NCBI GenBank assembly: GCA_023512255.1
Contig: JAILZY010000002.1
Location: forward strand, 47,062 to 111,061
Source of the DNA: a bacterium
GTDB lineage: Bacteria; SZUA-182; DTGQ01
Length of the DNA: 64,000 bases
Direction: 5' to 3'
Below are positions 7,893 through 17,411 of the stretch, one piece after another. The stretch's first letter is position 1. Every line of letters begins with the position of its first letter. Position numbers and translations under genes: made by a program. Under the pieces are notes generated by a model. It made no database searches. It was not told where the DNA came from and worked only from the letters and a program-made list of their open reading frames with translations.

Positions 7893-9482
7893 TCATACGC
7901 CTAATATCTGCTCGGCTTCCTGCCTATAGGCATCCATAACGTAGGGAATACCAGAGATTTTAGCTGCCTCTTCGGTGAGAGCCATAAGATCATTTCTGGA
8001 GATAGTGCTGAGACTAAAGTTTCTGCTACCGGCCATAAGCTGCTGCAATCCTACCTTAATCTTCTGAGCGAAGCTGTAGATGCCGATAGCTCCAAGAGGC
8101 ATATTCTTTATTTCATTCCCATATTTTTCAGCTAGCTCTGCATAGCAGACAAAAATTTCCTCAGGCGTAGTACCAAATTCAGAAACAGTCTTAGGCAGGT
8201 CATTGTTCTTGATCCACTCGCCAATGTTTTTCCCAACCATGCCGGGAATCATTAGTGCTCTTCCCATGCAGACCGCCTTGACATAGGGAGCGCCCATAGC
8301 CAAAACCTTAAAGACATGATCCTCGGTTGAGAATCCGCCAGCGATGGCTATACTGGGTATCTGCATCCCCTTTTGAGCCAGCTTCTGACAGAATTCATAG
8401 GTCAGGGACTGGAGGTAGAAGGTTGGGATGCCCCACTCCTGCATCATTCGCCAGGGGCTCATGCCTGTTCCGCCAGGGGCGCCATCAATAGTCAGTAGGT
8501 CGATCTTGGCCATTGAGGAATATTTGATAGCCATAGCCAGCTCGCGCATCGAGTAAGCGCCAGTCTTCAGGGTAATACGCTTGAAGCCAATTTTTCTGAG
8601 CCGCTCGACCTCAGCCAAAAAGCCCTCTTCAGAGACAAATCCCAGACGAGAGTGTCGCTCGAATTCTTTAATCGCTCCTGCCTTGAAGGCCTGTTGAATA
8701 GCTTTGTTCGAAGGATCCGGAGTAACGATGTATCCTCGCTTTTGCAGCTCAAGGGCTCTTTCCAGGGACTTAACCTTGATCTCGCCGCCAATACATTTTG
8801 CTCCCTGTCCCCATTTTAATTCTATGGTCTCAAGATTATGCTTTTTCTGAACATACTCGGCCACTCCAAGCCGCGTATCTTCCACATTCATCTGGACCAG
8901 AATTTCGCCAAACCCTTCATGGTATCTCTTATAGATCTCGATTCGCCGATCCATATCAGGGGCCTTGACGACCTTGCGGTTAGCATCCAGTTCCAGTTGA
9001 GGATCGATCCCACAGACATTTTCTCCGCACACTAGGGTAATCCCGGAAATAGCTGCTCCAACGGCAAAATGCTCCCAGTTCTTGCGGGCAATCTCTGTGG
9101 AACCCAAAGCGCCGGTAAAGATTGGTACCTTCATCCGTACCTTGATGTCCCAACCATATTCCGTCTCTGTGTTAACCGCTGGGAAGATGGCCGTATCAGG
9201 ATTTGCCTCCGTACCCTCAGGCAGCCCTTTGGCACCCATAGCATATCCCTGGATGTTTAGGTGGGAGTAGTCAACAGGGTAATTCTTGTCAGCACCTGCT
9301 GAAATCTCACCAAAGGGGCCAGGATAGATGACTTCCCGACTGCGGAAAGAGGCCTTGAAAACCTCGCAGTTCCCTCGGCATCCATCAATACAGCGAGAAC
9401 AGAGCCCTGAGCAGGGCACAACACTTTTCGAGCGATTAAAGGTTCTGGTGGCGTCGTTTGAATTTGGTTGTTGTAAGTTCAT
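7893..9482 (-). CDS. Archaeal-type glutamate synthase (FMN/Fe-S synthase domain)
   Basis: This is the ammonia-dependent, FMN-binding half of glutamate synthase: it makes glutamate from 2-oxoglutarate and ammonia delivered by a separate glutaminase. The 529-residue protein starts with a cysteine cluster (CSGLCSRCIDGCRGNC, residues about 24-39), followed by the TIM-barrel synthase domain with LLTIDGAPGGTGMSP and the flavin-site stretch AIAGGFSTEDH. The N-terminal amidotransferase and the C-terminal GXGXG domain of bacterial GltB are absent, as in stand-alone archaeal enzymes. It diverges from nrpR across a 474-bp spacer with palindromes. A glutaminase subunit and electron-donor subunit must be elsewhere; none is in the window. 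A related FMN enzyme of unknown substrate is the alternative. Confidence 0.87.
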   Translation of the reverse strand: MNLQQPNSNDATRTFNRSKSVVPCSGLCSRCIDGCRGNCEVFKASFRSREVIYPGPFGEISAGADKNYPVDYSHLNIQGYAMGAKGLPEGTEANPDTAIFPAVNTETEYGWDIKVRMKVPIFTGALGSTEIARKNWEHFAVGAAISGITLVCGENVCGIDPQLELDANRKVVKAPDMDRRIEIYKRYHEGFGEILVQMNVEDTRLGVAEYVQKKHNLETIELKWGQGAKCIGGEIKVKSLERALELQKRGYIVTPDPSNKAIQQAFKAGAIKEFERHSRLGFVSEEGFLAEVERLRKIGFKRITLKTGAYSMRELAMAIKYSSMAKIDLLTIDGAPGGTGMSPWRMMQEWGIPTFYLQSLTYEFCQKLAQKGMQIPSIAIAGGFSTEDHVFKVLAMGAPYVKAVCMGRALMIPGMVGKNIGEWIKNNDLPKTVSEFGTTPEEIFVCYAELAEKYGNEIKNMPLGAIGIYSFAQKIKVGLQQLMAGSRNFSLSTISRNDLMALTEEAAKISGIPYVMDAYRQEAEQILGV

Positions 9483-9595
9483 ATCTCCCTCTCCTTAAAA
9501 AGACTGGCGATACTGCCTATCGGGCTTTGCCGGTACACAAACTATACCGTAGTTTTCCCTTTGTATACCTTAGCTCCACCCCCTGTTTGCTCGCT

Positions 9596-9635
9596 GGCAA
9601 TGTCATGCCTAATTTTTTATCGGCAATGCTATGCC
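9596..9635. promoter_or_regulatory. Two tandem GGCA-N6-TGCC sites upstream of the gltB-like gene
   Basis: GGCAATGTCATGCC (9596) and GGCAATGCTATGCC (9622) are spaced 26 bp apart and each is followed by TAATTTTTT. They lie 114-153 bp upstream of the gltB-like start. They resemble the palindrome near nrpR in their half-sites, so they are candidate NrpR operators. Archaeal NrpR recognises a different inverted repeat (GGAA-N6-TTCC), so this is inference. Confidence 0.45.
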
Positions 9636-9810
9636 TAATTTTTTGGCCTTAAAAATATCATGCCTATCATCAGAATGTCAATACCTTTCAGCAACCCATG
9701 CTTATTTTTTCAGCATAAGAGTATCAATTAGCCGGGAGCATAGTATGAATAAAATAACTAGCCAGGGGGATAAATAGCAAGCTATTTGGATTATTTATTT
9801 TGCCTATAAA

Positions 9811-9828
9811 TTCGGCAAGATTGCCGAA
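9811..9828. promoter_or_regulatory. Perfect palindrome upstream of nrpR, candidate operator
   Basis: TTCGGCAAGATTGCCGAA is a perfect 8+2+8 inverted repeat 128 bp upstream of the nrpR start. Its size and symmetry suit a dimeric winged-helix regulator. Auto-regulation by NrpR is inferred, not shown. Confidence 0.5.
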
Positions 9829-9956
9829 ATTTTAGTTGCTAATTTTTGTTCAGTGTGTTAGAGTAAATTCTCTTCCCAGGGATGTCCCTTTAATAAGAAT
9901 TCTGGGTTGATCAAAGGCTCATAAGATTTGCGGAATGTTCAGGGTGAGGATTTTTC

Positions 9957-10985
9957 ATGGAAATAAAAACTGATAAAAATATCATTGCCATCCTGCGGGC
10001 ATTGCGGGAAGCCCCAAGACCTTTGGGCGGAACCAGAGTGGCCAGGCAGATTCAATCGTATGGTATAAACCTCTCTCCCAGGGCGGTTAGATATTATCTT
10101 GCCCTGACTGATAAGGCTGGATTTACTAAGAACTTGGGCAACAAGCGCGGCCGGATCATCACCCCTGAGGGCAGAAAAGAATTGAACAGCGCTTTTGTAA
10201 TGAGTAAAATCGGTCTGATCGCTTCCATGATCGATGAGCTGTCCTATAAGATGGACTTCTCCCTGGCCAAACTAAAGGGGAATATCGTATTAAACATTTC
10301 AACCATCCAGGCGGAAAACTTCCCGAAAGCCCTGGCTTATATTCTCCCAGTATTTCACAAAGGGTTCGGCATGGGGCAATTTGCGGTGATCAGAGAGGGA
10401 GGCAGCCAACTTGGAAATTTTTCCATTCCTCATGGCTCAATAGCCATCGGTACCCTGTGTAGTGTTACTATCAATGGCGTATTTCTCAAGGCTGGGATTC
10501 CGGTTTTTTCCCGATTCGGAGGATTGCTGGAAATCAAAAATGGCCAGCCAGTCAGATTTACCGATATTATCGCCTATAATGGATCTACCCTCGATCCCTT
10601 GGAAATCTTCATCAAGGGACAGATGACCAGTGTGTATCAGGCGGCGAGGCTTGGATGCGGTCTGATCGGAGCCAGCTTTCGCGAGATTCCCGCGGCCGCT
10701 ATCCCGCAAGCCGAGAGGATTAAAAAGAAGCTGATTAAGACCGGGCTTGGCGGGATCCTGATGATTGGAAGGCCTGGCCAGGCCCTGCTCGACATACCTG
10801 TCCCAGAAGGAAAGGCAGCCATGATCGTGGTCGGAGGACTAAATCCGCTTGCCGCCTGTGAGGAAAACGGGATTAAAACCCATAACCTGGCCATGGGAAC
10901 ACTTTTTGATTTCAAAGAGCTATTACCCACAAGCCACCTTGAGCAGCTCCTCGGCAAAGAACAGCAGAGCGAGAGAGAAAATTAA
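9957..10985 (+). CDS. nrpR: NrpR-family nitrogen regulator (winged helix plus one NRD/DUF128 domain)
   Basis: Transcriptional repressor family that in methanogens senses 2-oxoglutarate and controls nitrogen assimilation. Residues about 1-75 form a winged helix (ILRALREAPRPLGGTRVARQI, ending at RGRIITPEGRKEL). The remainder is a single NRD (DUF128) domain with GMGQFAVIREG, GTLCSVTINGVFLKAGIPV and the C-terminal GGLNPLAACEENG. The best-known methanogen form carries two NRD domains; this 342-residue version has one. It faces the gltB-like gene across a palindrome-bearing spacer and is near glnA, which supports a nitrogen role. lhgO follows after 45 bp. AGGGTGAGGA before the ATG fixes the start. 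Confidence 0.9.
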   Translation: MEIKTDKNIIAILRALREAPRPLGGTRVARQIQSYGINLSPRAVRYYLALTDKAGFTKNLGNKRGRIITPEGRKELNSAFVMSKIGLIASMIDELSYKMDFSLAKLKGNIVLNISTIQAENFPKALAYILPVFHKGFGMGQFAVIREGGSQLGNFSIPHGSIAIGTLCSVTINGVFLKAGIPVFSRFGGLLEIKNGQPVRFTDIIAYNGSTLDPLEIFIKGQMTSVYQAARLGCGLIGASFREIPAAAIPQAERIKKKLIKTGLGGILMIGRPGQALLDIPVPEGKAAMIVVGGLNPLAACEENGIKTHNLAMGTLFDFKELLPTSHLEQLLGKEQQSEREN

Positions 10986-11030
10986 CCGAGCGAAAAGAGC
11001 GAGCAAGAAGATAAGGAGGCCAAAAGACTG

Positions 11031-12143
11031 ATGGATGAGATAAAGATAACAATCATTGGGGCAGGTATTATTGGTTTATCAATCGCTGCCGAGCTGTCAA
11101 AAAGCCATCAGGATATTGTGGTGCTTGAAAAGAACACCAGCTTCGGTCAGGAAACCAGCAGCCGAAACAGTGAGGTCATCCATGCTGGGCTCTACTATCC
11201 GCCTGATTCGCTCAAATTAAAGCTCTGCCTGGAGGGGGCAGATCAGCTTTATGCCTTGTGTCAGGAAGCATCCATCCCCTTCAGGCAGCTTGGGAAAATC
11301 ATTGTTGCCCAGGAAGCCTCTGAACTTTTTGCCCTGGAAGAGCTATTCAAAAAAGCGCAATCTTACGGAGCCAAGGACTTAACTATTCTCGATCAAAAAG
11401 AGATAGCCAGGCTTGAGCCTCAAGTTCTAGGCCTGGCTGGAATTTATTCACCCCGCACCGGCATTATCGATACCCATGCCCTGATGAAGCACCTGGCTAG
11501 ATCAGCCCAATCGAGAGGAGTCGATCTTGTCTATTGCAGCCAGGTTAATCTGTTGCAGAAAGAAAGCTCAGGATTTATTGTCGGCATTCAGCAAGATGAC
11601 TACCGCGTCAGGTCGCGGCTAGTGATTAACTGTGCAGGCTTATATGCCGATCAGATCGCTTCCCTGGTCGGAATCGATATCGACCAGCAGGGCTATCGGC
11701 TGCATCTTTGCAAAGGAGACTATTTTTCCTACGCCAAACCCTCTCCCGTCAGCAGGCTTATCTATCCCCTACCCCATACTCATTATCTCGGTGTCCATGC
11801 CACCCTGGACCTTGGCTCCCGTCTTCGTTTTGGCCCGGATGCAGAATATACTAGCCAAATCGACTATCGGGTAGCACCTGATAAGGCTGACAAATTCTAC
11901 CAAGCGGCGCGAAAGCTCATCAACCATCTGGAAAGAGAGGCCCTGGTTCCCGACATGGCAGGAATCAGACCCAAACTCCAAGGCCCGGGCGACTCTTTCC
12001 GAGATTTTATCATCAGAGAGGAATCTGCCCTTGGGCTTGATGGCCTCATTAACCTGATCGGCATCGAGTCACCGGGGCTAACCTGCTGTCTGGCTATTGC
12101 CAGGATGGTAGCCGGGCTGGTAGCTGAAATCCTCAAAGATTGA
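11031..12143 (+). CDS. lhgO: L-2-hydroxyglutarate oxidase/dehydrogenase (FAD)
   Basis: Oxidises L-2-hydroxyglutarate to 2-oxoglutarate, passing electrons to oxygen or the quinone pool. The 370-residue protein starts with the FAD-binding Rossmann motif IIGAGIIGLSIAAEL, followed by the family signature SSRNSEVIHAGLYYP, and ends with GIESPGLTCCLAIA. It is 45 bp downstream of nrpR with a strong AAGGAGG site and is followed by a terminator, so nrpR-lhgO form a two-gene unit. The product, 2-oxoglutarate, is the effector of NrpR in methanogens, so the linkage may be functional. Another DAO-family dehydrogenase is possible, but the signatures favour LhgO. Confidence 0.88.
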   Translation: MDEIKITIIGAGIIGLSIAAELSKSHQDIVVLEKNTSFGQETSSRNSEVIHAGLYYPPDSLKLKLCLEGADQLYALCQEASIPFRQLGKIIVAQEASELFALEELFKKAQSYGAKDLTILDQKEIARLEPQVLGLAGIYSPRTGIIDTHALMKHLARSAQSRGVDLVYCSQVNLLQKESSGFIVGIQQDDYRVRSRLVINCAGLYADQIASLVGIDIDQQGYRLHLCKGDYFSYAKPSPVSRLIYPLPHTHYLGVHATLDLGSRLRFGPDAEYTSQIDYRVAPDKADKFYQAARKLINHLEREALVPDMAGIRPKLQGPGDSFRDFIIREESALGLDGLINLIGIESPGLTCCLAIARMVAGLVAEILKD

Positions 12144-12154
12144 GTTTACCCCTC

Positions 12155-12184
12155 AATCTCCACACACCAGGGGGGAGATTTTTT
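12155..12184 (+). terminator. Rho-independent terminator after nrpR-lhgO
   Basis: AATCTCC pairs with GGAGATT around a 12-base loop and runs into six Ts, 12 bp after the lhgO stop codon. Confidence 0.8.
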
Positions 12185-12333
12185 GATTCACTCGGAGCCT
12201 ACCCTTAAAACTCATCCTTTTTTGAAATTTGCCCGAAATATCAACAAGGACAAGAAAGTAAAGCCAAAATTCGAGCCGAGGATAAAAATTTACCAGGCCA
12301 AATAAAAGAATAGAGCATGAAGGGGGGTAGGCC

Positions 12334-14304
12334 ATGAAAGCGGAAAATAACCGATGGAATGATGATCCTGAAGATAATGGAGGAGAAGATAGGGGCTCAT
12401 CTCCAGGGGGAAGAATCTGGAAGCATCTTTTGGTGATCTTCATTTTGACTATCATCTTCTATGAGCTTTTTCTCTATGGAAGCCAGAAAAAAGAGTACCT
12501 TGAAATCCCCTACAGCGCCTTTAAGGCGGAGCTAGCCCAAAAAAATATCAAAGAGGTTATAGCTCGCAGCGAAATGATCAGCGGGGAATTTTTTCAGGCT
12601 ATCTCAGCCGACAATTCTTTGCCCTCGGCCCAGGAAAGATCGTACCGCTATTTCTCAACTCGAATTCCAAAATTCGGCGATCAGGACCTGATGCGAGAGC
12701 TGATCAAGGCCGGTGCAACAGTCAGAACAGACAGCGGGAATGAGTGGATTTTAAGCCTGATGATTTTTGTTCTGCCTTGGCTTCTGATCCTTGGCTTCTT
12801 CTGGTATACCAGCAGGAAATTGAACAGCAGCCAAACTGCACTGTTTACTCGATTCAACAAGTCGGGTGCCAGCCTCTATAAGAAGACCAAGAGCAATATT
12901 ACCTTCGATGATGTAGCCGGTCTCACTAACGCCAAACAGGAGTTGATGGACATTGTCTCATATCTGAAAGAGCCGAAAAAGTATGAGCGGCTTGGGGGAA
13001 AAATCCCACGTGGAGTGCTCTTGATGGGCCCTCCGGGCACTGGAAAAACCCTGATTGCTCGCGCTGTGGCTGGAGAGGCTAATGTGCCCTTCTACTCCAT
13101 CTCCGGCTCGCAGTTCATCGAGATGTTTGTTGGGGTCGGAGCCTCACGGGTGAGGGATCTATTTGGCAAGGCCAAGAAAAATGCTCCGAGTATTATCTTC
13201 ATTGATGAAATTGATTCTGTAGGACGATATCGGGGTGCAGGGCTTGGCGGAGGGCAAGATGAGCGAGAGCAGACGCTGAATCAAATCCTAGCCGAGATGG
13301 ATGGATTTGGTGAACACCACTCGGTCGTGGTTATCGCAGCCACCAATCGCCCCGATGTCCTTGACCCTGCCCTGATCAGGCCAGGCAGGTTTGATCGGCA
13401 GGTGGTGATAGAGCGGCCTCATCGGGAAGGCAGGTTGCAGATTTTGAAGGTCCACACCCGAAAGGTCAGACTAGCTCCTGATGTGAATCTGGAGCTTCTA
13501 GCGCAAGGGACGCCTGGTTTTTCTGGCGCTGATCTGGAAAATCTGGTCAATGAGGCAGCCATCGACGCAGCCCGTCAAAATAAGGACCAGGTCTATATGG
13601 AAGATTTAGAAAAAGCCAAGGACAAGATTATCCTAGGGGGCTTGAGGGAGGATCTGCTCAGTGAAGAGGAAAAAAGAATCGTCGCCTACCATGAAGCCGG
13701 ACACACCTTGGTGGCTAAATCTTTTCCCGATTCTGATCCCATTCATAAAGTAACCATTATTCCCCGAGGTCGTTCACTGGGAGCAACTGAACAGTTGCCT
13801 AAGGAGGAGCAGCATAACTATTTCCAGTCCTATCTGATGCACCGGCTGGCGATCAATCTAGGGGGCCGGGCAGCAGAACAGCTGGTGTTCAATGATATCA
13901 CCTCCGGTGCAGAAAATGATCTCAAGCAGGCAACACAACTAGCCAGACGCATGGTCTGCCATTGGGGTATGAGCAGCCGGCTTGGGCCAGTAGCCTTTCG
14001 ACACGGCGAAGGGCATGTGTTTCTCGGCAAGGAAATCGCTCAAGAAAAAGACTATAGCGAGCGAACGGCAGTAATCATTGATCAGGAAGTTCAATCCCTG
14101 CTTCGAGCTGCCTTGCAGCAGGCAGAGGAAATTCTGAAGGAAAATCGAAAGATACTAGATAGGCTAGCCAAGGCACTAATCGAAAAGGAAGTACTCACCG
14201 AGGCGGAAATAACCGCTTTAATCGCTGAAGAAAAAAAGCAGACAGAGGTTCAAAAAGAGGAAAGCAAGCTGCTAGTGTCTCAAGATGCTCCTGGCAGCGT
14301 TTAA
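12334..14304 (+). CDS. ftsH: FtsH-type ATP-dependent membrane zinc metalloprotease
   Basis: Degrades membrane and short-lived cytosolic proteins; a hexamer in the inner membrane. The 656-residue protein has an N-terminal helix (about residues 30-47), a periplasmic FtsH extracellular domain, a second helix (about 145-163), the AAA+ module with Walker A GPPGTGKT near residue 231, Walker B IIFIDEID, the SRH stretch [18 protein letters not shown], and the peptidase motif HEAGH near residue 452. All catalytic elements are intact and the length is normal. The first 28 residues are a charged, disordered extension. AAGGGGGG lies before the start. It is flanked by lhgO and a small membrane protein gene and may be monocistronic. 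Confidence 0.95.
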   Translation: MKAENNRWNDDPEDNGGEDRGSSPGGRIWKHLLVIFILTIIFYELFLYGSQKKEYLEIPYSAFKAELAQKNIKEVIARSEMISGEFFQAISADNSLPSAQERSYRYFSTRIPKFGDQDLMRELIKAGATVRTDSGNEWILSLMIFVLPWLLILGFFWYTSRKLNSSQTALFTRFNKSGASLYKKTKSNITFDDVAGLTNAKQELMDIVSYLKEPKKYERLGGKIPRGVLLMGPPGTGKTLIARAVAGEANVPFYSISGSQFIEMFVGVGASRVRDLFGKAKKNAPSIIFIDEIDSVGRYRGAGLGGGQDEREQTLNQILAEMDGFGEHHSVVVIAATNRPDVLDPALIRPGRFDRQVVIERPHREGRLQILKVHTRKVRLAPDVNLELLAQGTPGFSGADLENLVNEAAIDAARQNKDQVYMEDLEKAKDKIILGGLREDLLSEEEKRIVAYHEAGHTLVAKSFPDSDPIHKVTIIPRGRSLGATEQLPKEEQHNYFQSYLMHRLAINLGGRAAEQLVFNDITSGAENDLKQATQLARRMVCHWGMSSRLGPVAFRHGEGHVFLGKEIAQEKDYSERTAVIIDQEVQSLLRAALQQAEEILKENRKILDRLAKALIEKEVLTEAEITALIAEEKKQTEVQKEESKLLVSQDAPGSV

Positions 14305-14667
14305 GTGCGTGCCCGCTTCTTGCGAATATTCGCTTAAACCCAGACTGTTCAATTTCTGAGCCGAGGAATCTGCCGCTCAAAAGAAAGATGAGCAGCCGAA
14401 AGACAACAAGATAAAAAGAGAGGGCCTATCAAGAGCCATGTTTTTCAGGCAAAATACTAAACGCCCTTTGAAGAGGTTCAAAAGCTTGTGCCGGCTGGTA
14501 CTAATTTTGCATTTTACTTAGCCAGAATACTCAAAAAGAGAAAAAATTTTTCCAGATAGTGAAAATATTAACCAAATTTCCGAAAAGGGTATATAAATAA
14601 TAAGAGATGAAATTGATAAAATATTAAAAATATCAATAATATTGAAATATTATCAGAGAGGCATACT
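14305..14667. other. AT-rich spacer between ftsH and a small membrane protein
   Basis: At the ftsH stop codon GTTTAAG (14299) pairs with CTTAAAC (14333), a possible 3' hairpin without a T-run. From about 14510 the spacer is strongly AT-rich with overlapping inverted repeats around AATATT between 14615 and 14654, directly upstream of the next gene. A promoter is likely there, but I cannot place -35/-10 boxes with confidence. Confidence 0.45.
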
Positions 14668-15048
14668 ATGGAGCTCATCACTGCTGGGACCATGCTGTAC
14701 GGGATAATTGGCATCAACTGTATTATAGTCGAGCTAGGTCAATTTTATCGTAACCACTCGCTGGATGTAGCCGGTATGCTTATCTGGCTGACACTCTGGC
14801 CGCTGCTTTTGATCATGGAAAGGCGAGGCCTTTCGATCAGACTAACCCTATGCGACCTGGCAGAGGAAAGGACCTGCCAAAAACAGAATACTTGCCAGGA
14901 ACAGAAGGGAGGAGAGGAAGCCTTGCGGTCTCATAAAACCCCATCAGAAAGCTCATCAGAGGGGATGAGCCAAAATCGTGTCTCCCAGGCCAGATGTCGA
15001 TTCTGTCAGGTCGAAAAAATCCTGGCCAAAATATCCTCAACTGGATAG
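14668..15048 (+). CDS. Small membrane protein of unknown function
   Basis: A 126-residue hypothetical protein. Residues about 1-25 and 35-52 are hydrophobic helices (GTMLYGIIGINCIIVELG, GMLIWLTLWPLLLIM), then a Cys-, Gln- and Ser-rich polar tail without recognisable domain. GAGAGG lies just before the ATG, and an AT-rich promoter-like region precedes it. The 3' end overlaps the convergent O-antigen ligase gene by 43 bp, which makes the last part of the reading frame less certain. No family is recognised. Confidence 0.5.
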   Translation: MELITAGTMLYGIIGINCIIVELGQFYRNHSLDVAGMLIWLTLWPLLLIMERRGLSIRLTLCDLAEERTCQKQNTCQEQKGGEEALRSHKTPSESSSEGMSQNRVSQARCRFCQVEKILAKISSTG

Positions 15049-17411
15049 TATTGCTGAACTGTCTGCCGAATCTTTCCCTTATAATTAGGATTAATCTGAT
15101 ACGCTGTCTTAAGGTAGCGGATAAATTGTCCAAAAGCCTCAAGGTAGGCTTTCTCGTCCTCAACCACTTTTGATTTCCACAGCCAATAGCTGCCTACAGA
15201 GAAATTGATCTCCGCCGACTGAGGCATAAAATAGATTGCCCGGGCAAATTCCTCTTCAGCCTCGGCCAGGATACGAAGAAGATCAGCCTGGCTCTCATCA
15301 GCCAATTTTTCAGGCCTGATCTTATGCCAGGCCATATCCAAGTGGTAGTAGGGGTTTGCCGGATTCAAGAGAATGGCTCTCTGGAGAGCAAGATAAGCCA
15401 GATCATTTTCCGCCACTTTAGCTTGTCGCGCTCTGTCTTCTACATCTGGCGGCGGCAAAAGCCTCATCCCATCCAGCAGCCGCTTGGCCACAAGCACCCA
15501 GCTTTTGCTGCCCTCAACCTGAGCCTGGCAATCAGCAAGGTGAGGGCGGCTTTCTCCATGCGGCCAGGCCTTTTGAGTTTCCGTTTCTTTCTGCTCTTTC
15601 TGCTGCTTGGGTTCTTTCTGCTGCTTGGGCTGCTTTTGCTGCTCGCTTCTTTCTTCTTTCTCCAAAAGAAAAGCTAGCTGAAAGAAATATTCTGCATTAT
15701 TCGGCTCTAAAGAGATAGCCTTGCAAACTTCTTCTAAAGAAGGCTCTTTCCTCTCTCCCAAAGTACTGTCAGGCAAAGTAGGCAAAATTCTCTCAGCCAA
15801 ATAGGCTTTTGAGACCAGCACTACGACCAAACCGAATCCAGCCGTGGCCAGGAGAGTCAGTGGCCAGCGAAGTGATCTAGGCAGACAGATGCTTATTGTA
15901 TCTTCCTGGCTCTCATTGCTATTTGGCCGCACTTGGTGATGAGCATCTTCCTCTTCTCCTTTTCCCTGCTCTTTTCTCCGGCGGTGATGATAGTGTAGAG
16001 CCATTAGGGTAGTTGCCGCCACTAGGCTAAAAAGCAGGGCATTGGCTGGAATATGCATATTGAAATCGGTAAAACTATGAAGAGCAAGAGAAATTATTGC
16101 TCCCATACCACCTAGTCCAATTCCAATGCTGAGGCTATTTTCCCTCTTTCTCCAGAGGGAGAAAAAGTAACCCAGACCAAACAACAGGGAAAAAACCGCT
16201 ATCCCAAGCCCTATGAGACCTGTCTCGGCGCCCAATTCCACCCAGTCATGGTGGGCATGATCTATTACCAGGCCGCTGTCTTCAGCACTCTGGTATCGGC
16301 GATAAGCATCCTGAAAGGTCCCCCAGCCAGTGCCAAGCAAGGGGAAATCCCGAATGATCCCCAAAGATGTCCTGGCAAAGCGAAGCCTAGTTTTGGCATC
16401 AGCGCTCATCTGCTCAAAACGCCTTAAGGTGGTATCAAAGCCGGTCATAAGGCCATATCCCAGCGCAATGAGCACAATAGCGAGCCCAACCAGGGCATAT
16501 TTCCTCTTCCTTGACCGAAATAGCAGCAGGATGCTCATCAGGGTAAAGGCCGTAGCCAGAGAAAGAATCCCCCCTCGAGATCCAGAAAGAATTAGGGCCA
16601 AGCTCATGATAGCCATAAGAAAGATCAGCAGCACTCTCCTGGCCTGCTCATGATCATCGACCTTCAAAGCTAAAAGAGCTCCTCTAATTCCAGCTGGCCT
16701 GGCGCTTTTTCTCCTCTTGTCTCCCCGAGCAGAGGATGTGGCCACCAGTAGCCCAAAGGCTATCGGTATGGCCATCTCCAGTAGCCCTGCCAGGTGATTG
16801 CGGTTAATGTAGGTACCAGTAACACTATCTCGATACCAGATCTTTTCATACCAGAAGATGCGGTGATATTTTCCAAGAAAGATCAGAAGGCCATATACTG
16901 CCTCAATGGAGCCGATCAGTACTAAAGAGGTGGCCAGCGTCCTGATTCTTTCCCTCGTCCGCGCCCAGTTAATAATGAGGAAAAAAACCCCAGCATAGGC
17001 AAGGAGCTGAAAAAGAGCGATCTTTGAGCTATAAGGATTAATAGACAGGATTATAAACTTGGGCACTTTTCCCCAAGCCATCTGGTAAAGCCTAAATGTT
17101 GCTGGAGAAATCACCTTTACCCACGAAGCGGGCCAAGGCAGACATTGAATAATGACCAGGCCGATAAATGACAGGATAGGCCAGATCAGCGGGCTTTGTC
17201 TGAGCGAAAGCTGCGGCCTGAAAATCGCCTCTCCAGACTCAACACTCACCAGTCTGCTGGGCGACCAAAGTTGCTGGATCAGCCAGGTGAGGCAAAGGCC
17301 AAAGACCGCGATCTCCATCAGGGTAAATGAAAAAATGTGCACCGATCCAAAGGCCAGCGGACAGTAGATAATCAGAAATATCAAACCGAATTTTATCACC
17401 CTGTCTGACAA
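15006..17411 (-). CDS. O-antigen ligase-like membrane protein with C-terminal helical repeats
   Basis: Wzy_C/WaaL-like polytopic membrane protein, expected to join or polymerise polysaccharide at the periplasmic face. The 801 residues hold about a dozen hydrophobic segments up to residue 480; the signature region includes NRNHLAGLLEMAIPIAFG, LSGSRGGILSLA and the large periplasmic loop ending in DHAHHDWVELGAETG. After a Gln/Lys/Glu-rich linker (about residues 590-625), the C-terminal 180 residues look like tetratricopeptide repeats (ILLNPANPYYHLDMAWHKI). Such fusions are common in exopolysaccharide loci. It is the distal gene of the long minus-strand locus. Whether it acts as ligase or as a second polymerase beside the separate Wzy cannot be told from sequence. 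Confidence 0.85.
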   Translation of the reverse strand: MSDRVIKFGLIFLIIYCPLAFGSVHIFSFTLMEIAVFGLCLTWLIQQLWSPSRLVSVESGEAIFRPQLSLRQSPLIWPILSFIGLVIIQCLPWPASWVKVISPATFRLYQMAWGKVPKFIILSINPYSSKIALFQLLAYAGVFFLIINWARTRERIRTLATSLVLIGSIEAVYGLLIFLGKYHRIFWYEKIWYRDSVTGTYINRNHLAGLLEMAIPIAFGLLVATSSARGDKRRKSARPAGIRGALLALKVDDHEQARRVLLIFLMAIMSLALILSGSRGGILSLATAFTLMSILLLFRSRKRKYALVGLAIVLIALGYGLMTGFDTTLRRFEQMSADAKTRLRFARTSLGIIRDFPLLGTGWGTFQDAYRRYQSAEDSGLVIDHAHHDWVELGAETGLIGLGIAVFSLLFGLGYFFSLWRKRENSLSIGIGLGGMGAIISLALHSFTDFNMHIPANALLFSLVAATTLMALHYHHRRRKEQGKGEEEDAHHQVRPNSNESQEDTISICLPRSLRWPLTLLATAGFGLVVVLVSKAYLAERILPTLPDSTLGERKEPSLEEVCKAISLEPNNAEYFFQLAFLLEKEERSEQQKQPKQQKEPKQQKEQKETETQKAWPHGESRPHLADCQAQVEGSKSWVLVAKRLLDGMRLLPPPDVEDRARQAKVAENDLAYLALQRAILLNPANPYYHLDMAWHKIRPEKLADESQADLLRILAEAEEEFARAIYFMPQSAEINFSVGSYWLWKSKVVEDEKAYLEAFGQFIRYLKTAYQINPNYKGKIRQTVQQYYPVEDILARIFST

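Larger units (their letters stand above)
9483..9956. other. Divergent gltB/nrpR regulatory spacer
   Basis: A 474-bp spacer between oppositely oriented genes. Nearest the gltB-like gene are tandem 26-bp units, each with GGCA-N6-TGCC followed by TAATTTTTT. Nearest nrpR is a perfect palindrome. The rest is AT-rich with no ORF I can support. A third half-site (ATCATGCCTATCATC) follows the tandem units. Confidence 0.65.
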
